Origin: an uncultured Ruminococcus sp.
Lineage (GTDB): Bacteria > Bacillota > Clostridia > Oscillospirales > CAG-272
Reading direction: 5' to 3'
Assembly: GCA_902773455.1 (NCBI GenBank)
Contig: CACYEW010000102.1
Location: 1-5,174 of the forward strand
DNA: 5,174 nucleotides
Shown: positions 1-5,172 of the stretch, one piece after another
Position numbering within the stretch: the first letter of the stretch is position 1
How the letters are laid out: every line of letters begins with the position of its first letter
Made by a program: the position numbers and the translations under genes
Notes under the pieces: generated by a model
Database searches by the model: none
What the model was told of the DNA's origin: nothing
Seen by the model: the letters and a program-made list of their open reading frames with translations, nothing else

Positions 1-2
1 TT

Positions 3-158
3 ACGCTTACCGCCGAAGAGCTTGACGCGGTCGCAGGCAAATCGCTCGAAAGCGCGCTCGATATCTCCGGGCAGATAAGCGCCCATACCGTTACGGCGGA
101 GAACGGTACGGTGACTTTAGTGTTTGAAAAGATACCCGAACCGAGGCAGGAGAAATAA
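3..158 (+). CDS. C-terminal end of an unrecognised protein (5' truncated by window edge)
   Basis: An open frame runs from the left edge to a TAA stop at 156-158 and gives 51 residues; the start lies outside the window. The frame reads as ordinary coding sequence with the GC-rich codon style of the other genes here. The fragment begins TLTAEELDAVAGKSLESALD, an acidic helix-like stretch, continues into an alternating stretch that looks like beta strands (HTVTAENGTVTLVFEK) and ends in a charged tail (PEPRQEK). No transmembrane segment or catalytic motif is visible, so I do not assign a function. A strong hairpin terminator begins six bases after the stop, which supports this being a true gene end. 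The gene converges on the SPFH gene to the right. Confidence 0.7.
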   Translation, partial: TLTAEELDAVAGKSLESALDISGQISAHTVTAENGTVTLVFEKIPEPRQEK

Positions 159-163
159 AAAAG

Positions 164-191
164 AAACCCGTCTGTGTAAAACGACGGGTTT
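164..191. terminator. Bidirectional intrinsic terminator between convergent genes
   Basis: AAACCCGTC at 164-172 pairs perfectly with GACGGGTTT at 183-191 around a 10-base loop. On the plus strand the stem runs into TTTTGTT, giving a U-tract for the gene ending at 158. On the minus strand the A-rich flank at 157-166 becomes a long U-rich tail, so the same hairpin can stop transcription from the SPFH gene, though about 270 bases past its stop codon. A shared terminator is typical between converging genes. Confidence 0.85.
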
Positions 192-337
192 TGTTATGCG
201 TGAAAACGCGCTTTGGCTTACGGAGAGCTAAGGCGTCGCATACGGAAATCCCAACGCTCGCTTCGTTTTTACCGGGGACCCCTTCCGGCGACTTTCTTTG
301 CATAACGACAGATCAAGCCGCTTACTTCCGGTGATCT

Positions 338-367
338 CGCGCGCGGCGCCCCCCTTTACCGCGCGCG
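338..367. repeat. GC-rich inverted repeat (hairpin)
   Basis: CGCGCGCGG at 338-346 is the reverse complement of CCGCGCGCG at 359-367, a perfect 9-bp stem with a 12-base loop containing a C-run. GATC boxes flank it at 333-336 and 367-370 and could extend the stem across a two-base bulge. No U-tract follows on either strand, so it is not a classical intrinsic terminator. It shares its right edge with the next hairpin, so the extended forms of the two would exclude one another. Confidence 0.5.
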
Positions 368-391
368 ATCATTCGGCTGCGCCGGATGATC
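367..391. repeat. Hairpin GATCATTCGG / CCGGATGATC
   Basis: GATCATTCGG at 367-376 pairs with CCGGATGATC at 382-391 around the five-base loop CTGCG; nine pairs are Watson-Crick and one is G-T. The core ATTCGGCTGCGCCG (371-384) recurs exactly at 4988-5001 inside the repeat array at the other end of the window, which suggests both belong to a recurring hairpin family. There is no U-tract on either side. Confidence 0.6.
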
Positions 392-458
392 CGACCTTTG
401 CGTTTCGTGCGTATTCCTTTTACGCCGGGCCGGAGCATTTCGCGCTGCAAAGAGACGT

Positions 459-1448
459 TTATTCGCCGTCCGCAGGAGCTTCAACGGTTTTTTCCGCGCC
501 GCCTAAGCCTATTATCGTGCTTACGTTGTCGGAACCGAGATAAGTTTCGGGGAGCTTGCCGTTCCACTGCTGGATGTAGTAGTATTTGATCAGATCGTCG
601 GTCAGCCATTCGGCGATCGCTTTGTTTTTGGCGGCCTCCTTCTGACCTGCGTATTCGGCGGCGTCCGCCTGGATCTTCGTCACTTCGAGATCTGCCTGAG
701 CCGCGATTTTCGCGACCTCGGCGGCGGCGTTCGCGTCTATCTGGGCGCGTTCAGCCGCCTGCTGGGCTTCCATCGTCTTCTGCTCCTGCTCGGTCTGGGC
801 GCGGAGCTTGTTCTGAACGGCGACCTGCTTCTTTTCGACCGCGGAGGTGAATTCGTCGGTGAAATCCATATCCTCGATCGCGGACGATACGAGCTCGATG
901 TTGTATTTTTCGAGCTTGTCGGAAAGCATCTTTTCGATCTCGTCGGCGAGCACGTCGCGCGAGCCGATCAGATTTTCTGCGGTGTAGCGCGCCGTGACGG
1001 TCTTTACGGATTCTGATACGTTAGGCGTTATGACCGTGTCGTAATACGATACGCCGACCGTGCGGTAAAGCTCCTGAGCGTTCGATTTGTTGATCTGATA
1101 GTTGATTGTGTAGACCGTCGACACCTCCTGGATATCGGACGAGAAGCAAGAGAGCGAGACCGTCGCCTTCTGCACTCTGTTATCCATTTCGACTATCTGC
1201 TGCCACGGCGCTTTCACGTGGAAACCGGCGTCGAGCGTATAGTTCTCGACTTTGCCGAAGGTCGTTACGATGCCGGTGTGACCGGTGCCGACCGAGGTCA
1301 TCGAAGATATCGCGAGAAACACGACCGCGCATATGATACCGGCGGCGGCGCTTATCACGGCGTACTTTTTCTGCGGATGAGACGACATTGCGGCCGCGAG
1401 CAGAACGCCTATCACGAGAGCTATTATTGAGAGTACGAAGAAGAACAT
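459..1448 (-). CDS. SPFH/Band 7 (prohibitin-like) membrane protein
   Basis: The 329-residue product has two N-terminal hydrophobic segments (about residues 2-21 and 29-49), then a Band 7/SPFH domain (about 52-205) with the typical opening VGTGHTGIVTTFGKV, an amphipathic coiled coil rich in Ala, Glu, Gln and Lys (about 195-285), and a C-terminal block with WNGKLPETYLG (295-305) like that of prohibitins. SPFH proteins of the prohibitin/HflK/QmcA type oligomerise at the membrane, organise lipid microdomains and often modulate FtsH-type proteases. That role is inferred from the family; no protease or NfeD gene is adjacent. The ATG at 1448 is preceded by AGGA about seven bases upstream, and a good promoter lies 60-90 bases upstream. 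The gene is monocistronic within the window, divergent from the small gene at 1689. The family assignment is secure, the exact subfamily less so. Confidence 0.92.
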   Translation of the reverse strand: MFFFVLSIIALVIGVLLAAAMSSHPQKKYAVISAAAGIICAVVFLAISSMTSVGTGHTGIVTTFGKVENYTLDAGFHVKAPWQQIVEMDNRVQKATVSLSCFSSDIQEVSTVYTINYQINKSNAQELYRTVGVSYYDTVITPNVSESVKTVTARYTAENLIGSRDVLADEIEKMLSDKLEKYNIELVSSAIEDMDFTDEFTSAVEKKQVAVQNKLRAQTEQEQKTMEAQQAAERAQIDANAAAEVAKIAAQADLEVTKIQADAAEYAGQKEAAKNKAIAEWLTDDLIKYYYIQQWNGKLPETYLGSDNVSTIIGLGGAEKTVEAPADGE

Positions 1449-1506
1449 TGTTTTGTCCTGCCTTTCTTCGCTGCATATTACAGCGATAATTTATTGCTTT
1501 GATTGT

Positions 1507-1535
1507 ATTGTATCATATAATCACGTGATTGTCAA
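1507..1535 (-). promoter_or_regulatory. Sigma-70/sigma-A type promoter of the SPFH gene
   Basis: On the minus strand a perfect TTGACA (complement of 1530-1535) is followed after 17 bases by TACAAT (complement of 1507-1512), one mismatch from consensus. Transcription would begin near position 1500, leaving a leader of about 50 bases before the ATG at 1448. The optimal spacing and perfect -35 make this a strong candidate. The spacer is occupied by a palindrome (see the operator entry). Confidence 0.75.
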
Positions 1536-1546
1536 TAGTGATTATA
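1516..1546. promoter_or_regulatory. Operator-like set of GTGATT half-sites over the SPFH promoter
   Basis: A perfect 12-bp palindrome AATCACGTGATT (1519-1530) fills most of the -10/-35 spacer. In addition TATAATCAC (1516-1524) is the exact reverse complement of GTGATTATA (1538-1546), with 13 bases between. So three GTGATT half-sites lie in 31 bases: one on the minus strand and two on the plus strand 13 bases apart. The position over the spacer and -35 would suit a dimeric repressor. The regulator is not in this window and its family cannot be named. Confidence 0.5.
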
Positions 1547-1635
1547 AAAATTTTCAATCGGTTAATAAATCATCCGAAAACGGGCTCAAAAAAGCAGTAT
1601 TTACAAAAATAATAAAAAAGAACGGTCAAAAGGTC

Positions 1636-1663
1636 TTGATTTGCGGCGGAATTATGGTATAAT
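1636..1663 (+). promoter_or_regulatory. Extended -10 promoter of the small gene (and probably the enzyme gene)
   Basis: TATAAT at 1658-1663 is a perfect -10 box preceded by TGG, forming an extended -10 (TGnTATAAT). TTGATT at 1636-1641 serves as a -35 with a 16-base spacer. Transcription would start near 1670, just before the AAAGGAG ribosome site at 1673-1679. It is the only strong plus-strand promoter I see upstream of either the small gene or the enzyme gene. Confidence 0.7.
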
Positions 1664-1688
1664 GAAATAAAAAAAGGAGTTTACTGAA

Positions 1689-1916
1689 ATGGGTCTCGGA
1701 GATTTACTCGGTAAGGTAAAAGATCTGGCAAGCGGCGCTGGCGACATTCAGAGCCTCGTCGACAAACTGCCTGAAAACATCAAATCAAAGGTCGAACCTC
1801 TTATAAAGAAGTTCCTCGGCGGCGACGCGGGCGCCGCGCAGAAAGCCGTTGACGTTCTTGAAAAATTCAAGGATAACGATATAGCGAAGAAGCTTATCTC
1901 AAAACTCAAAGGTTAA
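1689..1916 (+). CDS. Small lysine-rich helical protein of unknown function (75 aa)
   Basis: I do not recognise this gene. It is well supported as real: an AAAGGAG ribosome site sits nine bases before the ATG, a strong promoter lies just upstream and a terminator follows the stop within eight bases. The product has 14 lysines, 11 acidic residues, no arginine, cysteine, tryptophan or tyrosine, and no signal peptide or full-length membrane segment. It reads as a string of short amphipathic helices, with a Gly-rich start (MGLGDLLGKVKDLASGAG), a central PLIKKFLGGDAGAAQKAVDV and a basic helical tail ending SKLKG. A cytosolic helical bundle or membrane-surface protein would fit. The N-terminus faintly recalls YidB/DUF937-type proteins, but I would not rely on that. 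It may be cotranscribed with the secreted enzyme downstream. Confidence 0.8.
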   Translation: MGLGDLLGKVKDLASGAGDIQSLVDKLPENIKSKVEPLIKKFLGGDAGAAQKAVDVLEKFKDNDIAKKLISKLKG

Positions 1917-1923
1917 GTCTATC

Positions 1924-1960
1924 AAAAACGCGCCTCCCGTAATAAAGGAAGCGCGTTTTT
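1924..1960 (+). terminator. Intrinsic terminator/attenuator between the small gene and the enzyme gene
   Basis: AAAAACGCGC (1924-1933) pairs perfectly with GCGCGTTTTT (1951-1960). Inside, a C-A mismatch is followed by three further pairs (TCC 1935-1937 with GGA 1947-1949), closed by a nine-base loop. The run of Ts at 1956-1960 gives the U-tract. The next gene starts 20 bases further on and no convincing promoter lies between, so it may be a partial terminator. Confidence 0.8.
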
Positions 1961-1980
1961 CATAAAAAGGAGAAATAAAA

Positions 1981-4926
1981 ATGAAAAAACCGATCGCGGC
2001 GCTGCTCGTTTTGTTCACCGTTTTTGCGCTGTTTTCGAGCCTGGCGATACAGACCAACGCGGCGTTTACAGCCCAGCTCGACAGACTTCAGATAAACGCA
2101 GGCGTGATAGATCAGTCACCGGACCTCAAAGAAGGATCGACTTTATCGATCAACGAAGGCGACCGTATATACATCCTCGGCTGGATCGCCGTTTCGTATA
2201 ACGACGGGCTGAAAGAGATCAGATATAAGATCAACGGAACGGAATACGCCTGCTCCGACAACTACCGCAACAGAGAAGACGTGTGGGCGGCCGGTATCGC
2301 GGTATACAATAAAGGCGAACACGCCGGCTTCGGTCACAACGAGGATATGATGGAGCTTACCGGAGTGAACGAACTTGCGCCGGGCAGCTATACCCTGACC
2401 CTGACGGCGTATACGAACGGCGGATATTCATACGATTTCAAGACTTATACGCTGAAGGTTAAGACGTCGGAGGCGTTTTGTCTCGAAGCCTTACAGGTGA
2501 ACGGCGCCGTTTACGGCGAGACGGCGGACCGCTCCGCACCGTCAAGGCTCACAGTATATCACAAAGACAGAGTCTATGTTCTCGGCTGGGCGGCTTTTTC
2601 GGCTTCGGACGGACTCGATAAGATCGTATACGAAGCGGACGGAACGGAATATCCCTGCAGAGGCAGCTACAAAAACAGACCCGATCTTCCCGCCGCCGGC
2701 GTACCGGTCTATAATAACGGCGAGCACGCCGGATTCGGCGCGGAGGAGCAGATGCTCGAGCTTGCCGGCATAAGCGAGCTTTCGGCGGGCGAACACAGCG
2801 TATCCGTATACGCGGTATCAGCCGCCGGCAAGAGGATGCTTGTCAAATCGTTTGCGCTCCGCATACTTACCGACGGCGCCGGGATCGTACCGGGCGACGT
2901 AAACGGCGACGGGACCGTAAACGGACTCGACCTGATAAGACTTCGTAAATATCTCGCCGGATACGATACCGAAACGAAGACGGCTCCCGTTTTCGTATAC
3001 GCCGCCGGAGAGGCGACGGGCGACGGAGCGCTGAACGGCAGGGATCTCATAAGGCTCCGTAAATATCTCGCCGATCTCGACTCTTCGACGGGTATTTCGT
3101 CGGTCGTTTTGCAAAGCGCATATTCGGCGGAATATCCCGGCGATAACGACGATTACGCGGGCGATCCGGTTTACACCGAAAACGGCGATACCATAACCGT
3201 CGACGGCAAAACTTACCCGAACACCGCCGATATGAAAAACGGCGCGCTGTACGCGACGGACGATCTTTACAGAGAGCTCACGCCGGAAGATGGTTACGTT
3301 TACAACGGCGAAAAAAACGTCGGACTGTTCTATTTTCTCTGGCTCGGCGAGCACGGAGATCACGGTATATTCGATATAACGAAGATACTTCAGCAGGGAG
3401 GCTCCGCCGCAAAATCGGCGTCTTATTCCGGCTGGGGACCGGTCGGAGCGATGCACTTCTGGGGCGAACCGCTTTACGGGTACTACTTCTCGAGAGACGC
3501 GTGGGTAATGAGAAAGCATATCGAAGAGCTGACCGCGGCGGGCGTCGATTTTCTGTATATCGACGCGACTAACGGTTTCCCGTACGTCAATAACGCCTTG
3601 CAGCTGATGAAGATAATGCACGAATATAACGAGCAGGGCTTTAACGCCCCGAAAATAGTTTTCTACACGCATTCGTCGTGCTCTTCAACGGTGAGACAGA
3701 TATATAACGGCGTTTACGGCGCGAACAAATATCCCGACACCTGGTTTTATCTCGACGGCAAGCCGCTTATAATCGCGTATCAGAACGACTGCAGAAACGA
3801 GCTTTCGTCAAATATTTATAACTTCTTCTCCTACCGCGAGCCGCAGTGGCCGAACGAGAGGCAGAAGCAGAACGGCTGGCCGTGGATGGACTTCACCTAT
3901 CCGCAGAGGATATTCGTGAACTACAGAGGCGAAAACGAGGCTATAAGCGTATCGGTCGCTCAGCACTGCGGCACGGTCAGATTTTCCGATTCCGCGATAT
4001 ACGGCGATACGACGAACAGAGGCAGAAGCTGGCGTGACGGCTCCGCCGACAACAGAGCCGGCTCGACGCTTTACGGATACAATCTTGAACAGCAGTTCGA
4101 GAGGGCGATACAGGCGGACGTGCCTTACATACTCGTCACCGGCTGGAACGAATGGGTCGCGCAGAGACAGGATCCGGGCGGAAGCAACAGAGTCATATTT
4201 GTCGATACCTGCAGCATGGAATATTCGCGTGATATCGAACCGATGAAGGGCGGATATTTCGATAACTATTACATACAGCTCACCGATCTGATCCGCAGAT
4301 ACAAAGGCTCGGCTCCGACGCTTATAAGAAACGAAAGAAAACGTATAGACGTGACCGGCGGCTTTGAACAGTGGGACGGCGTGACCGCCGGATATACCGA
4401 TCCGTCGGGCGATACCGCAGACAGAAACAGCAAAGGCTTCGGAAACAAGACCCTGACCGATCAAAGCGGCAATAACGACATAGTTAAGATGAAGGTCGTT
4501 TACGATACGCAATACCTGTATTTCTACGCGGAGACGGCGTCGGAGATCACGCATTACGATACGTCGAAGTCGTGGATGCAGCTGTTTCTCGATTCCGATC
4601 ACGACGGCGGCACGGGCTTTTACGGTTTTGATTATATCGTAAACTACGCTCCTACCGGCAGTAATATAACGTCGGTCTGCAAATGCGAAAGGACCGGCGA
4701 TACGTATGAGGCCGTATCGACGGGTTACGTCCTTTATAAGACCGAGGGCAATAAAATAATGATCCGCGTACCGCTTGCGTCGGTCGGGATCTACGATTAC
4801 AACGATATTGCGCTGACGTTCAAGTGGGTGGATTCCGACACGAAGATCACCTCCGCGGCGCAGATGTATTCGGAAGGCGACGCCGCCCCGATCGGCAGAT
4901 TCGGCTACGATTTCAGAAACAGATAG
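1981..4926 (+). CDS. Secreted dockerin-containing GH99/GH71-like putative glycoside hydrolase with C-terminal CBM9-like domain
   Basis: The 981-residue product begins with a signal peptide (basic start, hydrophobic core 5-23, likely cleavage after TNA at 27). Two copies of an unrecognised module follow (33-160 and 168-295, about 43% identical, no gaps). A type I dockerin-like module spans about 304-366: its first calcium loop is canonical (D306, N308, D310, T312, D317), its second is weaker (E344, T346, D348, D355), and each is followed by LIRLRKYLA. The catalytic candidate spans about 440-775, with HFWGEP (492-497), AGVDFLYIDATN (520-531) and GWNEW (721-725), a pattern known from GH99, GH71 and WbsX-like barrels. 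A CBM9-like beta-sandwich (about 786-981) ends the protein. Substrate is not predictable; alpha-mannan or another alpha-glycan is only a guess. The ATG follows AAGGAG (1967-1972) by eight bases. Secretion and dockerin are solid; the hydrolase family is probable. Confidence 0.88.
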   Translation: MKKPIAALLVLFTVFALFSSLAIQTNAAFTAQLDRLQINAGVIDQSPDLKEGSTLSINEGDRIYILGWIAVSYNDGLKEIRYKINGTEYACSDNYRNREDVWAAGIAVYNKGEHAGFGHNEDMMELTGVNELAPGSYTLTLTAYTNGGYSYDFKTYTLKVKTSEAFCLEALQVNGAVYGETADRSAPSRLTVYHKDRVYVLGWAAFSASDGLDKIVYEADGTEYPCRGSYKNRPDLPAAGVPVYNNGEHAGFGAEEQMLELAGISELSAGEHSVSVYAVSAAGKRMLVKSFALRILTDGAGIVPGDVNGDGTVNGLDLIRLRKYLAGYDTETKTAPVFVYAAGEATGDGALNGRDLIRLRKYLADLDSSTGISSVVLQSAYSAEYPGDNDDYAGDPVYTENGDTITVDGKTYPNTADMKNGALYATDDLYRELTPEDGYVYNGEKNVGLFYFLWLGEHGDHGIFDITKILQQGGSAAKSASYSGWGPVGAMHFWGEPLYGYYFSRDAWVMRKHIEELTAAGVDFLYIDATNGFPYVNNALQLMKIMHEYNEQGFNAPKIVFYTHSSCSSTVRQIYNGVYGANKYPDTWFYLDGKPLIIAYQNDCRNELSSNIYNFFSYREPQWPNERQKQNGWPWMDFTYPQRIFVNYRGENEAISVSVAQHCGTVRFSDSAIYGDTTNRGRSWRDGSADNRAGSTLYGYNLEQQFERAIQADVPYILVTGWNEWVAQRQDPGGSNRVIFVDTCSMEYSRDIEPMKGGYFDNYYIQLTDLIRRYKGSAPTLIRNERKRIDVTGGFEQWDGVTAGYTDPSGDTADRNSKGFGNKTLTDQSGNNDIVKMKVVYDTQYLYFYAETASEITHYDTSKSWMQLFLDSDHDGGTGFYGFDYIVNYAPTGSNITSVCKCERTGDTYEAVSTGYVLYKTEGNKIMIRVPLASVGIYDYNDIALTFKWVDSDTKITSAAQMYSEGDAAPIGRFGYDFRNR
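2077..2460 (+). repeat. N-terminal module copy 1 of the secreted enzyme (residues 33-160)
   Basis: This is the first of two homologous modules. Landmarks are ILGW (65-68), GTEYAC (86-91), VYN (108-110) and GEHAGFG (112-118). All recur in copy 2 exactly 135 residues, or 405 bases, later. The alternating hydrophobic pattern suggests a beta-sandwich; ligand binding or a spacer role is inference. Confidence 0.85.
2482..2865 (+). repeat. N-terminal module copy 2 of the secreted enzyme (residues 168-295)
   Basis: This copy aligns with copy 1 without insertion or deletion. Landmarks are VLGW (200-203), GTEYPC (221-226), VYN (243-245) and GEHAGFG (247-253). By my count 55 of 128 residues are identical. 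The conserved single cysteine (C91 and C226) and the tryptophan (W68 and W203) hint at a shared functional surface. The dockerin follows directly. Confidence 0.85.
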
Positions 4927-4934
4927 TCAGAAAA

Positions 4935-4963
4935 GCGGTGTACTTCGTAAGGAAGTACACCGC
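4935..4963 (-). terminator. Perfect 12-bp hairpin; intrinsic terminator for the minus strand
   Basis: GCGGTGTACTTC (4935-4946) pairs perfectly with GAAGTACACCGC (4952-4963) around the loop GTAAG. The AAAA at 4931-4934 becomes UUUU directly after the stem on the minus strand, so it is a good terminator for a gene coming from the right. In the plus direction the stem is followed by AGCTAAATTC with no U-tract, so it would stop the enzyme gene (stop at 4926) less efficiently, or only protect its mRNA end. Confidence 0.7.
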
Positions 4964-5102
4964 AGCTAAATTCGCTCCGCGAGCTGAATTCGGCTGCGCC
5001 GAGCTTACAGGCGAATTTAATTTAGCTGAAGCCGCGAGGCTTCAATTTAGCTATACGCCGACGGGTGTATAATTTAGCTGCCGCAAAGCGGCAATTTAGC
5101 TG
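4964..5102. repeat. Array of constant 9-mer AATTTAGCT alternating with different short hairpins
   Basis: AATTTAGCT occurs at 5019-5027, 5044-5052, 5071-5079 and 5093-5101. The inverse AGCTAAATT is at 4964-4972, with a one-mismatch copy AGCTGAATT at 4982-4990. Between the direct copies lie three unrelated but self-complementary inserts: GAAGCC-GCGA-GGCTTC (5028-5043), ATACGCC-GACG-GGGTGTAT-type (5053-5070, 7 pairs including one G-T) and GCCGC-AAA-GCGGC (5080-5092). The left half contains further stems at 4974-4984 and 4990-5002, and TAAATTCGC (4967-4975) pairs with GCGAATTTA (5011-5019), closing a larger cruciform. It is intergenic except that a minus-strand frame runs into its right part. Confidence 0.8.
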
Positions 5103-5172
5103 ATTTATAATCATTTTTGACGTCGTAACGGTTAAGACGACCTGAAAGAGAATAACCCACTATGACACTTTC
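5074..5172 (-). CDS. Possible C-terminal end of a minus-strand gene (5' truncated by window edge)
   Basis: Read leftwards from 5172, an open frame of 32 codons ends at a TAA (complement of 5074-5076). It begins ESVIVGYSLSGRLNRYDV and goes on through KNDYK, which looks like genuine protein, and then SAKLPLCGS, which is encoded by the repeat array itself. The two other minus frames hit stops at or near the edge. A minus-strand terminator at 4935-4963 lies at the right place for such a gene. The family is not recognised. A plus-strand reading of the edge (ATG at 5162) gives only four codons and a poor ribosome site. Moderate to low certainty because of the length. Confidence 0.4.
   Translation of the reverse strand, partial: ESVIVGYSLSGRLNRYDVKNDYKSAKLPLCGS

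Larger units (their letters stand above)
192..458. other. Gene-poor spacer downstream of the SPFH gene, with structured DNA
   Basis: This 267-base stretch lies between the shared terminator and the stop codon of the minus-strand SPFH gene. Short open frames cross it on both strands, but none has a credible ribosome site and family-like sequence. What it does hold is a 9-bp palindrome GGGGACCCC near 275-283 flanked by CCGG, a GC-rich stem at 338-367 and a second stem at 367-391. If the SPFH transcript stops at 164-191, the region would be its 3' untranslated tail. The left part (about 196-303) may be a dispersed repeat; that is a suspicion from general experience with such genomes, not something visible in this window. 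Confidence 0.5.

Noticed and set aside
91..303. Minus-strand 70-codon open frame starting MQRKSPEGV
   Set aside because: It runs antisense through the terminator at 164-191 and into the upstream gene, lacks a ribosome site of note and shows no family-like sequence. More likely non-coding or repeat DNA.
298..543. Plus-strand open frames in the spacer before and over the SPFH gene end
   Set aside because: They overlap the well-supported SPFH frame antisense, have no ribosome site and show biased, low-information composition.
1449..1660. Riboswitch or structured RNA in the divergent region
   Set aside because: The region is AT-rich with promoter boxes and a DNA palindrome; no conserved riboswitch core or multi-stem fold is apparent, and both leaders are short.
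2818..3672. Long minus-strand open frame (284 codons) within the enzyme gene
   Set aside because: It lies antisense to the dockerin and hydrolase coding sequence, is arginine-rich with no domain, and reflects the GC-rich codon pattern of the real gene. The same applies to the 264-codon frame at 3808-4602.
4824..5072. Plus-strand 82-codon frame across the end of the enzyme gene
   Set aside because: It overlaps the enzyme's CBM9-like end out of frame and then translates the hairpin array; no start signal.
5019..5101. CRISPR array
   Set aside because: The repeated unit is only 9 bases, the inserts are palindromic and 13-18 bases long, and no cas gene is present. The pattern does not match any CRISPR type.
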